Assembly: GCF_008370045.1 (NCBI RefSeq)
Contig: NZ_VOBN01000002.1
Location: 124,001-188,000, forward strand
DNA length: 64,000 nt
Source: Pseudomonas sp. ANT_J12
Lineage (GTDB): Bacteria > Pseudomonadota > Gammaproteobacteria > Pseudomonadales > Pseudomonadaceae
Direction: 5' to 3'
Positions 8,633 through 16,320 of the stretch are shown piece by piece. The translations under genes and the position numbers were made by a program. How positions within the stretch are numbered: position 1 is the stretch's first letter; each line of letters opens with the position of its first letter. Under the pieces are notes generated by a model. The model ran no database searches, had not been told where the DNA came from, and saw nothing but the letters and a program-made list of their open reading frames with translations.

Positions 8633-9598
8633 GTGACGGACACCCACCGCTCCTCAGCGCCTTCCCCGGCGCGAGCCCCTGCAAACGCGATGGACCAGGC
8701 CCTGGACTGGTTGATCGTGCTGGGCAGTCCGAGCGCGGAACAAACCCGCCAGTTCCACGATTGGCTCGCAGCCGATCCGTTGCATGCCGAAGCGTTCGCC
8801 AAGGCCCAAGCGATCTGGGACGGGCCGTTAGTCACCCAATGCGCGCAAAGCCTCGCCGCTCAACCACCGAAAATCACCGTGCTGTCGCGCCTGCGTCCGC
8901 ACTGGAAACCCCTGGCCACGGCGGCGGTGTTGATTCTTGGTCTGTTCAGTTTCAGCAACCTGCCGATGCGCCTGCAGGCCGATCACCTGACCGTGGTCGG
9001 TGAGCGCCAGCGCCTTCAACTGGAGGACGGCTCGAAAGTCCTGCTCAATACCAACTCGGCCTTCTCCAGCACCATCAACGATCAGCAGCGAGTGGCCCGC
9101 TTGTATCAGGGCGAGGCGTTTTTCGAGGTGCCGGCCAATCGCGGCCAGGCCCTGGAAATCGACGTCGGCCCGGTCAAGGCCAGCGTGCGCGATACCGCGT
9201 TTGCCGTGCGTTACCTCGACGGCGTGGCGCAGGTTCGGGTGCAGCGCGGCGATGTGGATTTGCGCGCCACCCGTGACGATGCACGGGTGCGGCTCACCGC
9301 CGGTGAAAGCATCCGCATCGGTCCCAACGGTTTCGACCGCCCGGCCAAACTCGATGCCGCCACGGATTTGGCCTGGGTCCAGGGCCGCCTGGTGTTCGAG
9401 AACTGCCCGATGAGCCAGGTGCTGGCGGAGCTGCGCCGCTACTACCCGGGCTGGATCATCAACAACAACGAGCAGTTGGCCGACGTTGCCGTCACTGGCA
9501 ATTACCGGCTCGACCAGCCGCTGGACGTGGTGCGTTCCCTTGCTCACATCACCTCGGCCCGGCTTCAGGAATTTCCCGCGCTGGTGATCTTGAACTAG
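8633..9598 (+). CDS. hxuR: FecR-family anti-sigma factor / signal transducer
   Basis: 321 residues from GTG 8633, with GAGGA six bases upstream. The N-terminal cytoplasmic DUF4880-type region contains ALDWLIVLGSP and FHDWLAADPLHAEAFAKAQAIWD. One membrane segment lies near 88-105 (TAAVLILGLFSF). The periplasmic FecR domain follows (RQRLQLEDGSKVLLNTNS, YQGEAFFEV, AGESIRI) and ends in an STN-like tail (LAELRRYYPGWIINN). It should hold the ECF sigma inactive until the heme-loaded receptor signals. The stop codon TAG is part of a long perfect palindrome. Confidence 0.9.
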   Translation: MTDTHRSSAPSPARAPANAMDQALDWLIVLGSPSAEQTRQFHDWLAADPLHAEAFAKAQAIWDGPLVTQCAQSLAAQPPKITVLSRLRPHWKPLATAAVLILGLFSFSNLPMRLQADHLTVVGERQRLQLEDGSKVLLNTNSAFSSTINDQQRVARLYQGEAFFEVPANRGQALEIDVGPVKASVRDTAFAVRYLDGVAQVRVQRGDVDLRATRDDARVRLTAGESIRIGPNGFDRPAKLDAATDLAWVQGRLVFENCPMSQVLAELRRYYPGWIINNNEQLADVAVTGNYRLDQPLDVVRSLAHITSARLQEFPALVILN

Positions 9599-9655
9599 GG
9601 GGCGTTCTCAATTAGTTTCCCCGCGGTGGGGAAACTAATTGAGAACGCCCCCTAG
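9595..9655. terminator. 61-bp palindrome with 28-bp perfect arms between hxuR and hxuA
   Basis: Arms at 9595-9622 and 9628-9655 are exact reverse complements; each outer end reads CTAG and the inner ends are CCCC/GGGG. The loop is GCGGT. The left arm contains the hxuR stop codon. No pure U-tract follows, only ATGAGAATTATTTTTAC, so it may be a weak terminator, an mRNA stabiliser or a recombinational structure. Terminator is the simplest reading. Confidence 0.6.
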
Positions 9656-9670
9656 ATGAGAATTATTTTT
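9652..9670. promoter_or_regulatory. Fur-box-like site upstream of hxuA
   Basis: Core TGAGAATTATT matches the central consensus TGATAATCATT at 9 of 11 positions, and 11 of 19 overall. It overlaps the TTTTTAC element of the putative receptor promoter, where Fur binding would block transcription. Confidence 0.5.
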
Positions 9671-9701
9671 ACTCGATAGCTGAAGCTCGTTCGTCTCGTT
9701 A
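9666..9701 (+). promoter_or_regulatory. Putative ECF-type promoter for hxuA (TTTTTAC-N16-GTTCGTCTCGTTA)
   Basis: TTTTTAC (9666-9672), 16 bp, then GTTCGTCTCGTTA (9689-9701). The same two blocks with the same spacing occur before the heme oxygenase gene (12392-12427). A CGT-containing -10 region is typical of iron-starvation ECF sigma factors. Assignment to the adjacent sigma factor is inference. Confidence 0.6.
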
Positions 9702-9777
9702 TAGCCAATGCAATTGATTCGCATCTAAAAATGCCAATCTGCACCTATAAAGATTCGTGCGACACGGAGCGCTATCG

Positions 9778-12342
9778 ATGTCCTCTCGCCATACCCGCCA
9801 GTCCTCTTCACCTTCCCGCGTGCTGTCGCTGTTGACCGCCGCCATCCTCATGGCCGGCGCCGCGCCGCTGATGGCAGCCACTGCCGCCGAGCAGCCAAGC
9901 CGCAATATGGGTGATTATTCGTTCGCCATTGCACAGCAGTCGCTGGTCTCGGCCCTGAATGCCTTTACCAGCGTGACCGGCTGGCAGGTCGGTTTGCCGG
10001 CCGAACTGGCTGAAGGTGTGTCTTCGCCGGGTGTGCGCGGCTCCTTGCCGCCGGAGAAAGCCCTGGATCGCCTGTTGGTGGGGACCAACCTGGGCTATCG
10101 CAAACTGGGCAATAACAACATCGTGCTGGAAAAACGCAGCAGCAGCGGCGCCCTCAACCTGCAACAGGTGACCATCAGCGCCACCCGCCAGGAACAAAGC
10201 ATCGACAGCGTGCCAGCCACCGTCACCGTGCAGACCCGCGAAGAACTGGACCGCAACAACGTCAACACCATCAAGGATCTGGTGCGCTACGAACCGGGTG
10301 TTTCCGTGGGCGGTGCCGGCCAGCGCGCCGGGCTGACCGGCTACAACATCCGTGGCATCGACGGCGACCGCGTGCTGACGCAAGTCGACGGCGTGCAAGT
10401 GCCCGACAGTTTCTTCAACGGCCCGTACGCCCAGACCAACCGCAACTACGTCGACCCGGAAATCGTCAAACGCGTCGAAATCCTCCGTGGCCCGGCGTCT
10501 GTGCTCTACGGCAGCAACGCCATCGGCGGCGCCGTCAGCTACTACACCCTCGACCCGGACGACATCATCAAGCCCGGCAAGGATGTCGGTGCCCGTTTGA
10601 AAACCGGCTACAGCTCGGCCGATGACAGTTGGCTGACCTCCGGCACCGTCGCCGGCCGCACCGGCGACTTCGACGGCTTGCTGCACCTGAGCCAGCGCAA
10701 TGGCCATGAAACCGAGTCCTACGGCGAACACGGCGGCACCGGCCTGAACCGCACCGAGGCCAACCCCGAAGACGTGCGCACCACCAACGTGCTGGTCAAG
10801 CTCGGTTGGAACTACGCCGACGACGCACGCCTGGGCCTGACCTACGAGAAATACAAAGATGACCGCGACACCAATCAGCTGAGCGCCGTCGGTGGTCCGT
10901 TCAACGCTGGACGCGGTTTTGGTTTCTACAAATCCCGCACCGGCAACGACACGGTCAGCCGCGAACGCTTCGGCATTGAGCACAGCTTTGGCCTGGACAG
11001 CGCTTTGGCTGACAACATCAAGTGGTCGCTGAACTACCAGATCGCCAAGACCGACCAGAGCACCGAAGAAATCTACGCGCCATCGCGCACCGTGCTGCGT
11101 GAACGCAACACCAACTACAAGGATCGCCAATGGGTGTTCGATGCCCAGGCTGACAAGTCCTTCGCCATTGCCGACACCGATCACACCGTCACTTACGGCA
11201 CCACCATCAAGCAGGACAAAGTCACCGGCCTGCGTACCGGCACCGGCACCTGCCTGACCGTGGCCGGCGCTTGCCGGGTGATCGGTGCGCCAAGCGCCGC
11301 CGATACCCTGAAACCGGCCAGCGACTTCCCGGACCCGACCATCAACAGCTACAGCCTGTTCGCCCAGGATCAGATCAGCTGGGGCAACTGGACCTTCCTG
11401 CCGGGCGCGCGTTACGACTACACGCAACTCAAACCGCACATCACCGACGAGTTCCTGGCCACCGCCGACCAGAGCGGCAACGGCGTGGTCAGCGACAAGA
11501 CCAAAACCTGGCATCGCCTGTCGCCGAAATTCGGCACCACCTACAGCTTTAACGATAACTACACCTGGTACGGCCAGTACGCTGAAGGCTTCCGCACGCC
11601 AACTGCCAAGGCTCTCTATGGTCGCTTCGAAAACCTGGCCGGTGGTTATCAGGTTGCGCCGAATCCGGACCTCGACCCGGAAAAGAGCAAGAGTTATGAA
11701 ACCGGCCTGCGTGGCCAGTTCGAAGCGGGCAGCTTCGATGTGGCGATGTTCTACAACAAATACCGCGACTTCATCGACGAGAATGCGATCACTCCGGGCT
11801 ACACCGAGACCACGTTCCAGAGCAACAACATCAAGCACGCCACCATCAAGGGCCTGGAGCTCAAGGGTCGCCTGAACCTCGACACCTTCGGCGCCCCGAC
11901 CGGCCTCTACAGCCAAGGCTCGGCGTCATACCTGTATGGCCGCAACGATGACAACGGCCAGCCGCTGAACAGCATCAACCCGCTCACCGGCGTATTCGGC
12001 CTCGGTTACGACCAGGACAACTACGGCGCGCTGTTGAGCTGGACCCTGGTCAAGCGCAAGGACCGCGTCGACAGCACCAGTTTCAAGACCCCGGACGGCA
12101 CCAGCACCCAGTTCAAGACCCCGGGTTATGGCGTGCTCGACCTGGCCGGTTTCTACAAGGTCACGGACGACGTGACGGTCAACGCCGGCCTGTACAACCT
12201 GACCGACAAGAAATACTGGCAGTGGGATGACGTGCGCGGCTACGACAGCGTCGGCGAAGCCTCGGTCACGCAACCGGCCAACCTCGACCGCCTGACCCAG
12301 CCGGGTCGCAACTTCGCGATCAACCTGGTCTGGGATATCTGA
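9778..12342 (+). CDS. hxuA: TonB-dependent heme receptor with N-terminal signalling domain
   Basis: 854 residues from ATG 9778 (CGGAG ten bases upstream; GTG 9757 is a less likely start). A signal peptide ends near AAPLMAATAAEQ. An STN/secretin-type signalling domain follows (about 45-125: QQSLVSALNAFTSVTGWQVG to NNIVLEK). The plug begins with a TonB-box-like LQQVTISATRQEQ and contains VKRVEILRGPASVLYGSNAIGGAV. The 22-strand barrel has heme-receptor motifs such as YAEGFRTPTAKALYGRFENL and ends in FAINLVWDI. It should import heme or hemoglobin-derived heme and signal through the anti-sigma. The family call (hemoglobin/heme receptor) is firmer than the exact orthologue name. Confidence 0.9.
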   Translation: MSSRHTRQSSSPSRVLSLLTAAILMAGAAPLMAATAAEQPSRNMGDYSFAIAQQSLVSALNAFTSVTGWQVGLPAELAEGVSSPGVRGSLPPEKALDRLLVGTNLGYRKLGNNNIVLEKRSSSGALNLQQVTISATRQEQSIDSVPATVTVQTREELDRNNVNTIKDLVRYEPGVSVGGAGQRAGLTGYNIRGIDGDRVLTQVDGVQVPDSFFNGPYAQTNRNYVDPEIVKRVEILRGPASVLYGSNAIGGAVSYYTLDPDDIIKPGKDVGARLKTGYSSADDSWLTSGTVAGRTGDFDGLLHLSQRNGHETESYGEHGGTGLNRTEANPEDVRTTNVLVKLGWNYADDARLGLTYEKYKDDRDTNQLSAVGGPFNAGRGFGFYKSRTGNDTVSRERFGIEHSFGLDSALADNIKWSLNYQIAKTDQSTEEIYAPSRTVLRERNTNYKDRQWVFDAQADKSFAIADTDHTVTYGTTIKQDKVTGLRTGTGTCLTVAGACRVIGAPSAADTLKPASDFPDPTINSYSLFAQDQISWGNWTFLPGARYDYTQLKPHITDEFLATADQSGNGVVSDKTKTWHRLSPKFGTTYSFNDNYTWYGQYAEGFRTPTAKALYGRFENLAGGYQVAPNPDLDPEKSKSYETGLRGQFEAGSFDVAMFYNKYRDFIDENAITPGYTETTFQSNNIKHATIKGLELKGRLNLDTFGAPTGLYSQGSASYLYGRNDDNGQPLNSINPLTGVFGLGYDQDNYGALLSWTLVKRKDRVDSTSFKTPDGTSTQFKTPGYGVLDLAGFYKVTDDVTVNAGLYNLTDKKYWQWDDVRGYDSVGEASVTQPANLDRLTQPGRNFAINLVWDI

Positions 12343-12350
12343 CCCTGAAC

Positions 12351-12396
12351 ACCTCGCTGTGACACATTTTTTAATGCGTCGCGGTGAGGTTTTTTT
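12351..12396 (+). terminator. Rho-independent terminator after hxuA
   Basis: An 18-bp stem with one mismatch and three G-U pairs (ACCTCGCTGTGACACATT against AATGCGTCGCGGTGAGGT), loop TTTT, is followed by six T. The T-tract is reused as the first element of the downstream promoter-like motif. Confidence 0.85.
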
Positions 12397-12427
12397 ACGC
12401 TCGGGCATCTTCTTGTTCGTCTCGTTA
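12392..12427 (+). promoter_or_regulatory. Putative ECF-type promoter for hemO (TTTTTAC-N16-GTTCGTCTCGTTA)
   Basis: TTTTTAC at 12392-12398, 16 bp, and GTTCGTCTCGTTA at 12415-12427 repeat the hxuA upstream motif exactly. It lies 31 bp before the hemO start codon. This would let heme oxygenase respond to the same sigma factor despite the preceding terminator. Confidence 0.6.
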
Positions 12428-12458
12428 CCAAGCGCCTCTTTTTTCTCAAGGACTCCTC

Positions 12459-13061
12459 ATGACCTCCCCGGACACTGCTCAACGCCCCGCCCTGCGTTCG
12501 CAACGTTTGAACCAGATCACCCACGAGCCGCACACCAAGCTCGATGCCTTGGTCAAGGCCCACGCGCCGTTCGAAACCCAGGCCAACTTCGCCCGGTTCG
12601 TGGTGGCGCAGTATTTGTTCCAGTCGGAACTGGTGTCGCTATACAACGACGCCGAGCTGACCGCCATCGTCCCGGACCTGCCGGCACGCTGCCGTGCTGA
12701 CGCAGCCAAGGCTGACCTGACGGATCTGGACACTGAAGTTCCGGCGCCGGTGGCTGGCGCGGTGAAAAACCCAAGCAAAGCTGCAGCCCTGGGTTGGTTG
12801 TTCGTTTCTGAAGGCTCGAAACTGGGCGCAGCGTTTTTGATCAAGCGCGCCGTTGGCCTGGGCTTGAGCGAAACCTTCGGCGCCCGTCACCTGGGTGAGC
12901 CGGCCGGTGGTCGCGCGGAAGGCTGGAAGAGCTTTGTCAAAACCCTCGACTCGCTGGAATTCAGTGCGCAGGAAGAAGTTGAAATCGAGCAAGCGGCGGT
13001 CGATGCGTTCAACCGCTTCACCGTGCTGCTGGAACAGGCCTACACCCCGGAACTCGCCTGA
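12459..13061 (+). CDS. hemO: Heme oxygenase, HemO/PigA type
   Basis: 200 residues from ATG 12459 (AAGGA upstream). It is colinear with P. aeruginosa PigA as remembered: LRSQRLNQITHEPH at the N-terminus, FARFVVAQYLFQSELVSLY, ALGWLFVSEGSKLGAAFLIKRA, FGARHLGEP and GGRAEGWKSFV. The proximal heme ligand is expected to be His25 (EPH). It opens heme to biliverdin with release of iron and CO in the cytoplasm. Position after the heme receptor completes an uptake-and-degradation unit. Confidence 0.93.
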   Translation: MTSPDTAQRPALRSQRLNQITHEPHTKLDALVKAHAPFETQANFARFVVAQYLFQSELVSLYNDAELTAIVPDLPARCRADAAKADLTDLDTEVPAPVAGAVKNPSKAAALGWLFVSEGSKLGAAFLIKRAVGLGLSETFGARHLGEPAGGRAEGWKSFVKTLDSLEFSAQEEVEIEQAAVDAFNRFTVLLEQAYTPELA

Positions 13062-13073
13062 TAACACACCCCT

Positions 13074-13181
13074 TGTAGGAGCGAGCGGTGCGGCGATCCG
13101 ACTTGCCCGCGAAGGCGGTGTGTCAGTCGACATCAATAGCGCCTGATACACCGCTTTCGCGGGCAAGCCTCGCTCCTACAG
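13074..13181. repeat. REPIN (family C)
   Basis: Inverted arms TGTAGGAGCGAG and CTCGCTCCTACA, with ACTTGCCCGCGAAGGCGGTG and its complement inside. It separates hemO from the YbaN-like gene by a few bases on each side. Confidence 0.88.
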
Positions 13182-13199
13182 GGTATAAACGTCGACCTT

Positions 13200-13601
13200 A
13201 TGACCCGCAATCACCCCGCCTCCTCCAAACTCGCCCGATTCCTGTTCGGCCTGCTGGCCTACGTCAGCCTGGGCATCGGCCTGATCGCGATTGTCGTGCC
13301 GGGCCTGCCGACCACCGAGTTCATCCTCCTCGCCGCCTGGGCCGCGACCAAAAGTTCGCCGCGCCTGAGTGCCTGGCTGGAAAACCATCGGCTGTTCGGG
13401 CCGATCCTGTGCAACTGGCGCAACGGCAAAATCATCGCCCGCCGGGCCAAGGTCAGCGCCACGGTCAGCATGTTGCTGTGCGCGGTGTTGATGCTGGTGA
13501 TGCTGGAGCATGGCTGGCCGATTTACCTGGCGATTGCCGGTATGGGACTGGGCAATCTGTGGATCTGGTCGCGACCGGAATCCACACCGCAACCTTCCTG
13601 A
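13200..13601 (+). CDS. YbaN/DUF454-family inner membrane protein
   Basis: 133 residues with three or four hydrophobic segments and the DUF454 signature ARFLFGLLAYVSLGIGLIAIVVPGLPTTEFILLAAW near the N-terminus (two adjoining pieces of one motif), then SPRLSAWLENHRLFGPILCNWRNG. The family's function is unknown. It follows hemO in the same direction, an arrangement also remembered from other Pseudomonas heme oxygenase loci, which hints at a link to heme or iron handling. That link is inference. Confidence 0.85.
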   Translation: MTRNHPASSKLARFLFGLLAYVSLGIGLIAIVVPGLPTTEFILLAAWAATKSSPRLSAWLENHRLFGPILCNWRNGKIIARRAKVSATVSMLLCAVLMLVMLEHGWPIYLAIAGMGLGNLWIWSRPESTPQPS

Positions 13602-13631
13602 CCCACACCAAGCCCCTGTTGTGACACTTAT

Positions 13632-13764
13632 TGTGGCGAGGGGGCTTGCCCCCGTTGGACTGCGAAGCGGCCCCAAAACCCGCCAGCTCATTATTTCTGT
13701 TGTACCGAGTTGCCGGATTGGCGACTGCTTCGCAGTCGAGCGGGAGCAAGCTCCCTCGCCACAG
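13632..13764. repeat. REPIN (family B)
   Basis: The left arm TGTGGCGAGGGGGCTTGCCC and the right arm GGGAGCAAGCTCCCTCGCCA are inverted. The right arm has diverged (AGCTCCC for AGCCCCC), so it is a chimeric or decaying copy. The rest of the gap to 13995 shows no gene. Confidence 0.88.
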
Positions 13765-13995
13765 TTAGCGCCCTTACCACCAAGCTCCCTCACCATAAAT
13801 CACCGGAAATCTCCTGAATCCCAGCCCATTTCAGGGGATTGTCCTGCGCAAACGTTCACCTGATACCGTTCGTCTGCTTGTCCCTCATGCAAGCCCGGCC
13901 CACGCCGATGTGCATTAAATGGCGCTGAATGGACTTGGCAAGCGGGACCACTCCCGTCTCTTGGCCAACACCTCATCCATTTGCGAGTTCGCCCT

Positions 13996-16134
13996 ATGTT
14001 CGACTCTCTGTCCATCCGCCTGAAAATCGTCCTGTTATCCGGTCTGTGCCTGCTCGGCGTCGTCGCGCTGATCGTCGGTATGAACTTCTACCAGACCAAC
14101 CAGAACGACGAGCTGGTCAACGCCTCCAGCAGCAAAATGCTCACCGGCAGTGTGCAGAACTTGCTGCAGGCCAAAGCCGCCGAGCAAGCGGCGCGGGTAC
14201 AGAAGACCTTCGGTGAAAGTCTGACGGTGGTCACGGCCCTGGCCGATCAGATCAAGGACATGCGCACCATGGCTGCCAAGCGTTCCCTGGACGCCGGCGC
14301 CCTACGCGAAGAGTTGAACCAGAGCCTGAAAACCGCTTTCGAGCGCAACAGCAAGGTGCTGGGGATCTGGCTGGCGTTCGAGCCTAATGGCCTGGACGGC
14401 AAGGACAGCGAGTTCGCCAATGACGCGGCGCGCCAGTCCAACGAATCCGGGCGTTTCGCCAGTTACTGGAGCCGCGCGGGCGGGGCCGGGCTCAATACGA
14501 TCATGGTCGAAGACGACATGACCAAAACCACCCTGAGCCTCAGCGGCACGCCGTACAACAGCTGGTACACCTGCCCTCGCGACAACAAGCGCACGTGCTT
14601 GCTGGACCCGTATGCCGACACCGTCGGTGGCAAGGAAATGCTGATGACCACCATTTCCGTGCCGCTGCTGGTGGACGGCAAGGCCATCGGCGTAGTCGGC
14701 GTGGACATTGCCCTCGACGCGCTGCAAGCAGCAGCCGTGGATTCCCAGCGTGACCTGTTCAACGGCGCCGGCCATATGCTGATCGTCTCCGGCAGCGGTG
14801 TGCTCGCCGGTTACAGCGTCGACGCCGGCAAAGTCGGTAAAAGCATCGGCGACACCCTGGGCGCCGACGGCAAGGAAGTCCTGCAATTGCTCGGCAGCGG
14901 CACGCCGAAGATTCTCGAACAAGGTGAGCTGATCCGCGCGGTGTACCCGGTCAGCCCGATCAGCGATTCGAAAGCCTGGGGCGTGGTGATCGACTTGCCC
15001 AAACAAGTGCTGCTGGCCGACTCGGTGAAGCTGCAAGCGGTGCTCGATGACGCGCAACAAAGCGGCACCATCAAGGCATTGCTGGTGGCCATCGCGGCCG
15101 GCCTGGTCGGTTTGCTGCTGATCTGGCTCACCGCGTCCGGCGTGACCCGGCCGATCAACAGCGTGGCCGAAATGCTCAAGGCCATTGCCAGCGGCGACGG
15201 CGACCTGACCCAACGCCTGCACTACAGCAAGAAAGACGAACTCGGTGAACTGGTGAGCTGGTTCAACCGTTTCCTCGACAAACTGCAACCGACCATCGCC
15301 CAGATCAAACAAAGCATTACCGACGCCCGTGGCACCGCCGACCAGTCTTCGGAAATCGCCCGCCAGACCAGCGAAGGCATGCAGGTGCAGTTCCGCGAAA
15401 TCGACCAGGTCGCCACCGCGTCCAACGAAATGAGCGCCACCGCCCACGACGTGGCCAACAGCGCGTCGAACGCCGCGAACGCGGCCAAGGGTGCCGACCA
15501 GTCGGCGCGCGATGGCATGCAGATCATCGAGCGCAGTACCCGCGACATCAATCTGCTGGCCGACGAAGTCAGCAAGGCAGTGACCGAAGTCGAAGCCCTC
15601 GCGGTGAACAGCGAGCAGATCGGTTCGGTGCTGGAAGTGATCCGCAGCATCGCCGAACAGACCAACCTGCTGGCCCTCAACGCCGCGATTGAAGCGGCCC
15701 GCGCCGGGGAAAGCGGCCGTGGTTTTGCGGTGGTGGCCGATGAGGTGCGCAACCTCGCCAAGCGCACTCAGGATTCGGTGGAAGAAATCCGCCTCGTCAT
15801 TGAACGCATCCAGACCGCGACTCGCGGTGTGGTCGCGACCATGCATTCGAGCCAGACCCAGGCCCACAGCAACGCCGGGCAGATCCAGCAAGCCGTCCAG
15901 GCCCTGGGCAAGATCAGCGACGCGGTCACGGTGATCAGCGACATGAACCTGCAAATCGCCAGCGCCGCCGAACAGCAAAGCGCCGTGGCCGAAGAGGTCA
16001 ACCGCAACGTCTCGGCGATTCGTACCGTCACTGAAACCCTGACCGGGCAGGCTACTGAATCGGCGCAGATCAGCAGCCAGCTCAATGCCCTGGCGACTCA
16101 CCAGATGAAATTGATGGATCAGTTCCGGGTTTAA
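13996..16134 (+). CDS. Methyl-accepting chemotaxis protein with dCache-type sensor
   Basis: 712 residues; ATG 13996 is preferred over TTG 13981 because the transmembrane anchor follows directly ([22 protein letters not shown]). A large periplasmic ligand domain spans about 35-355 and resembles dCache ([35 protein letters not shown]). It contains a close cysteine pair, Cys193 and Cys201, that could form a disulfide. A second membrane segment lies near 360-385, then HAMP and a signalling domain with the hairpin tip [19 protein letters not shown]. The ligand cannot be told from sequence. It sits alone between REPINs. Confidence 0.92.
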   Translation: MFDSLSIRLKIVLLSGLCLLGVVALIVGMNFYQTNQNDELVNASSSKMLTGSVQNLLQAKAAEQAARVQKTFGESLTVVTALADQIKDMRTMAAKRSLDAGALREELNQSLKTAFERNSKVLGIWLAFEPNGLDGKDSEFANDAARQSNESGRFASYWSRAGGAGLNTIMVEDDMTKTTLSLSGTPYNSWYTCPRDNKRTCLLDPYADTVGGKEMLMTTISVPLLVDGKAIGVVGVDIALDALQAAAVDSQRDLFNGAGHMLIVSGSGVLAGYSVDAGKVGKSIGDTLGADGKEVLQLLGSGTPKILEQGELIRAVYPVSPISDSKAWGVVIDLPKQVLLADSVKLQAVLDDAQQSGTIKALLVAIAAGLVGLLLIWLTASGVTRPINSVAEMLKAIASGDGDLTQRLHYSKKDELGELVSWFNRFLDKLQPTIAQIKQSITDARGTADQSSEIARQTSEGMQVQFREIDQVATASNEMSATAHDVANSASNAANAAKGADQSARDGMQIIERSTRDINLLADEVSKAVTEVEALAVNSEQIGSVLEVIRSIAEQTNLLALNAAIEAARAGESGRGFAVVADEVRNLAKRTQDSVEEIRLVIERIQTATRGVVATMHSSQTQAHSNAGQIQQAVQALGKISDAVTVISDMNLQIASAAEQQSAVAEEVNRNVSAIRTVTETLTGQATESAQISSQLNALATHQMKLMDQFRV

Positions 16135-16153
16135 AGCCCCCGCCCCCCTGCTT

Positions 16154-16260
16154 GATCGTTCCCACGCTCCGCGTGGGAATGCAGCCCGGGACGCTCCGCG
16201 CCCCAGAAGCGGACGCAGAGCGTCCATAGATGCATTCCCACGCAGAGCGTGGGAACGATC
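16154..16260. repeat. REPIN (family A)
   Basis: Inverted arms GATCGTTCCCACGCTCCGCG and CGCAGAGCGTGGGAACGATC lie 20 bp after the chemoreceptor stop. Confidence 0.92.
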
Positions 16261-16320
16261 ATCCTCTGGCCTGTCATCTGATTTGATCTATGATCGATCC
16301 CTCGTTCCGGAGGGCCTTCG

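Noticed and set aside
9808..11916. 702-codon minus-strand open frame opposite the heme receptor
   Set aside because: Antisense shadow; composition follows the third-base pattern of the receptor gene.
13868..13880. GTTCGTCTGCTTG resembles the hxuA/hemO motif
   Set aside because: Only partial match and no TTTTTAC block 16 bp upstream.
14302..16227. 641-codon minus-strand frame opposite the chemoreceptor
   Set aside because: Antisense shadow running into a REPIN.
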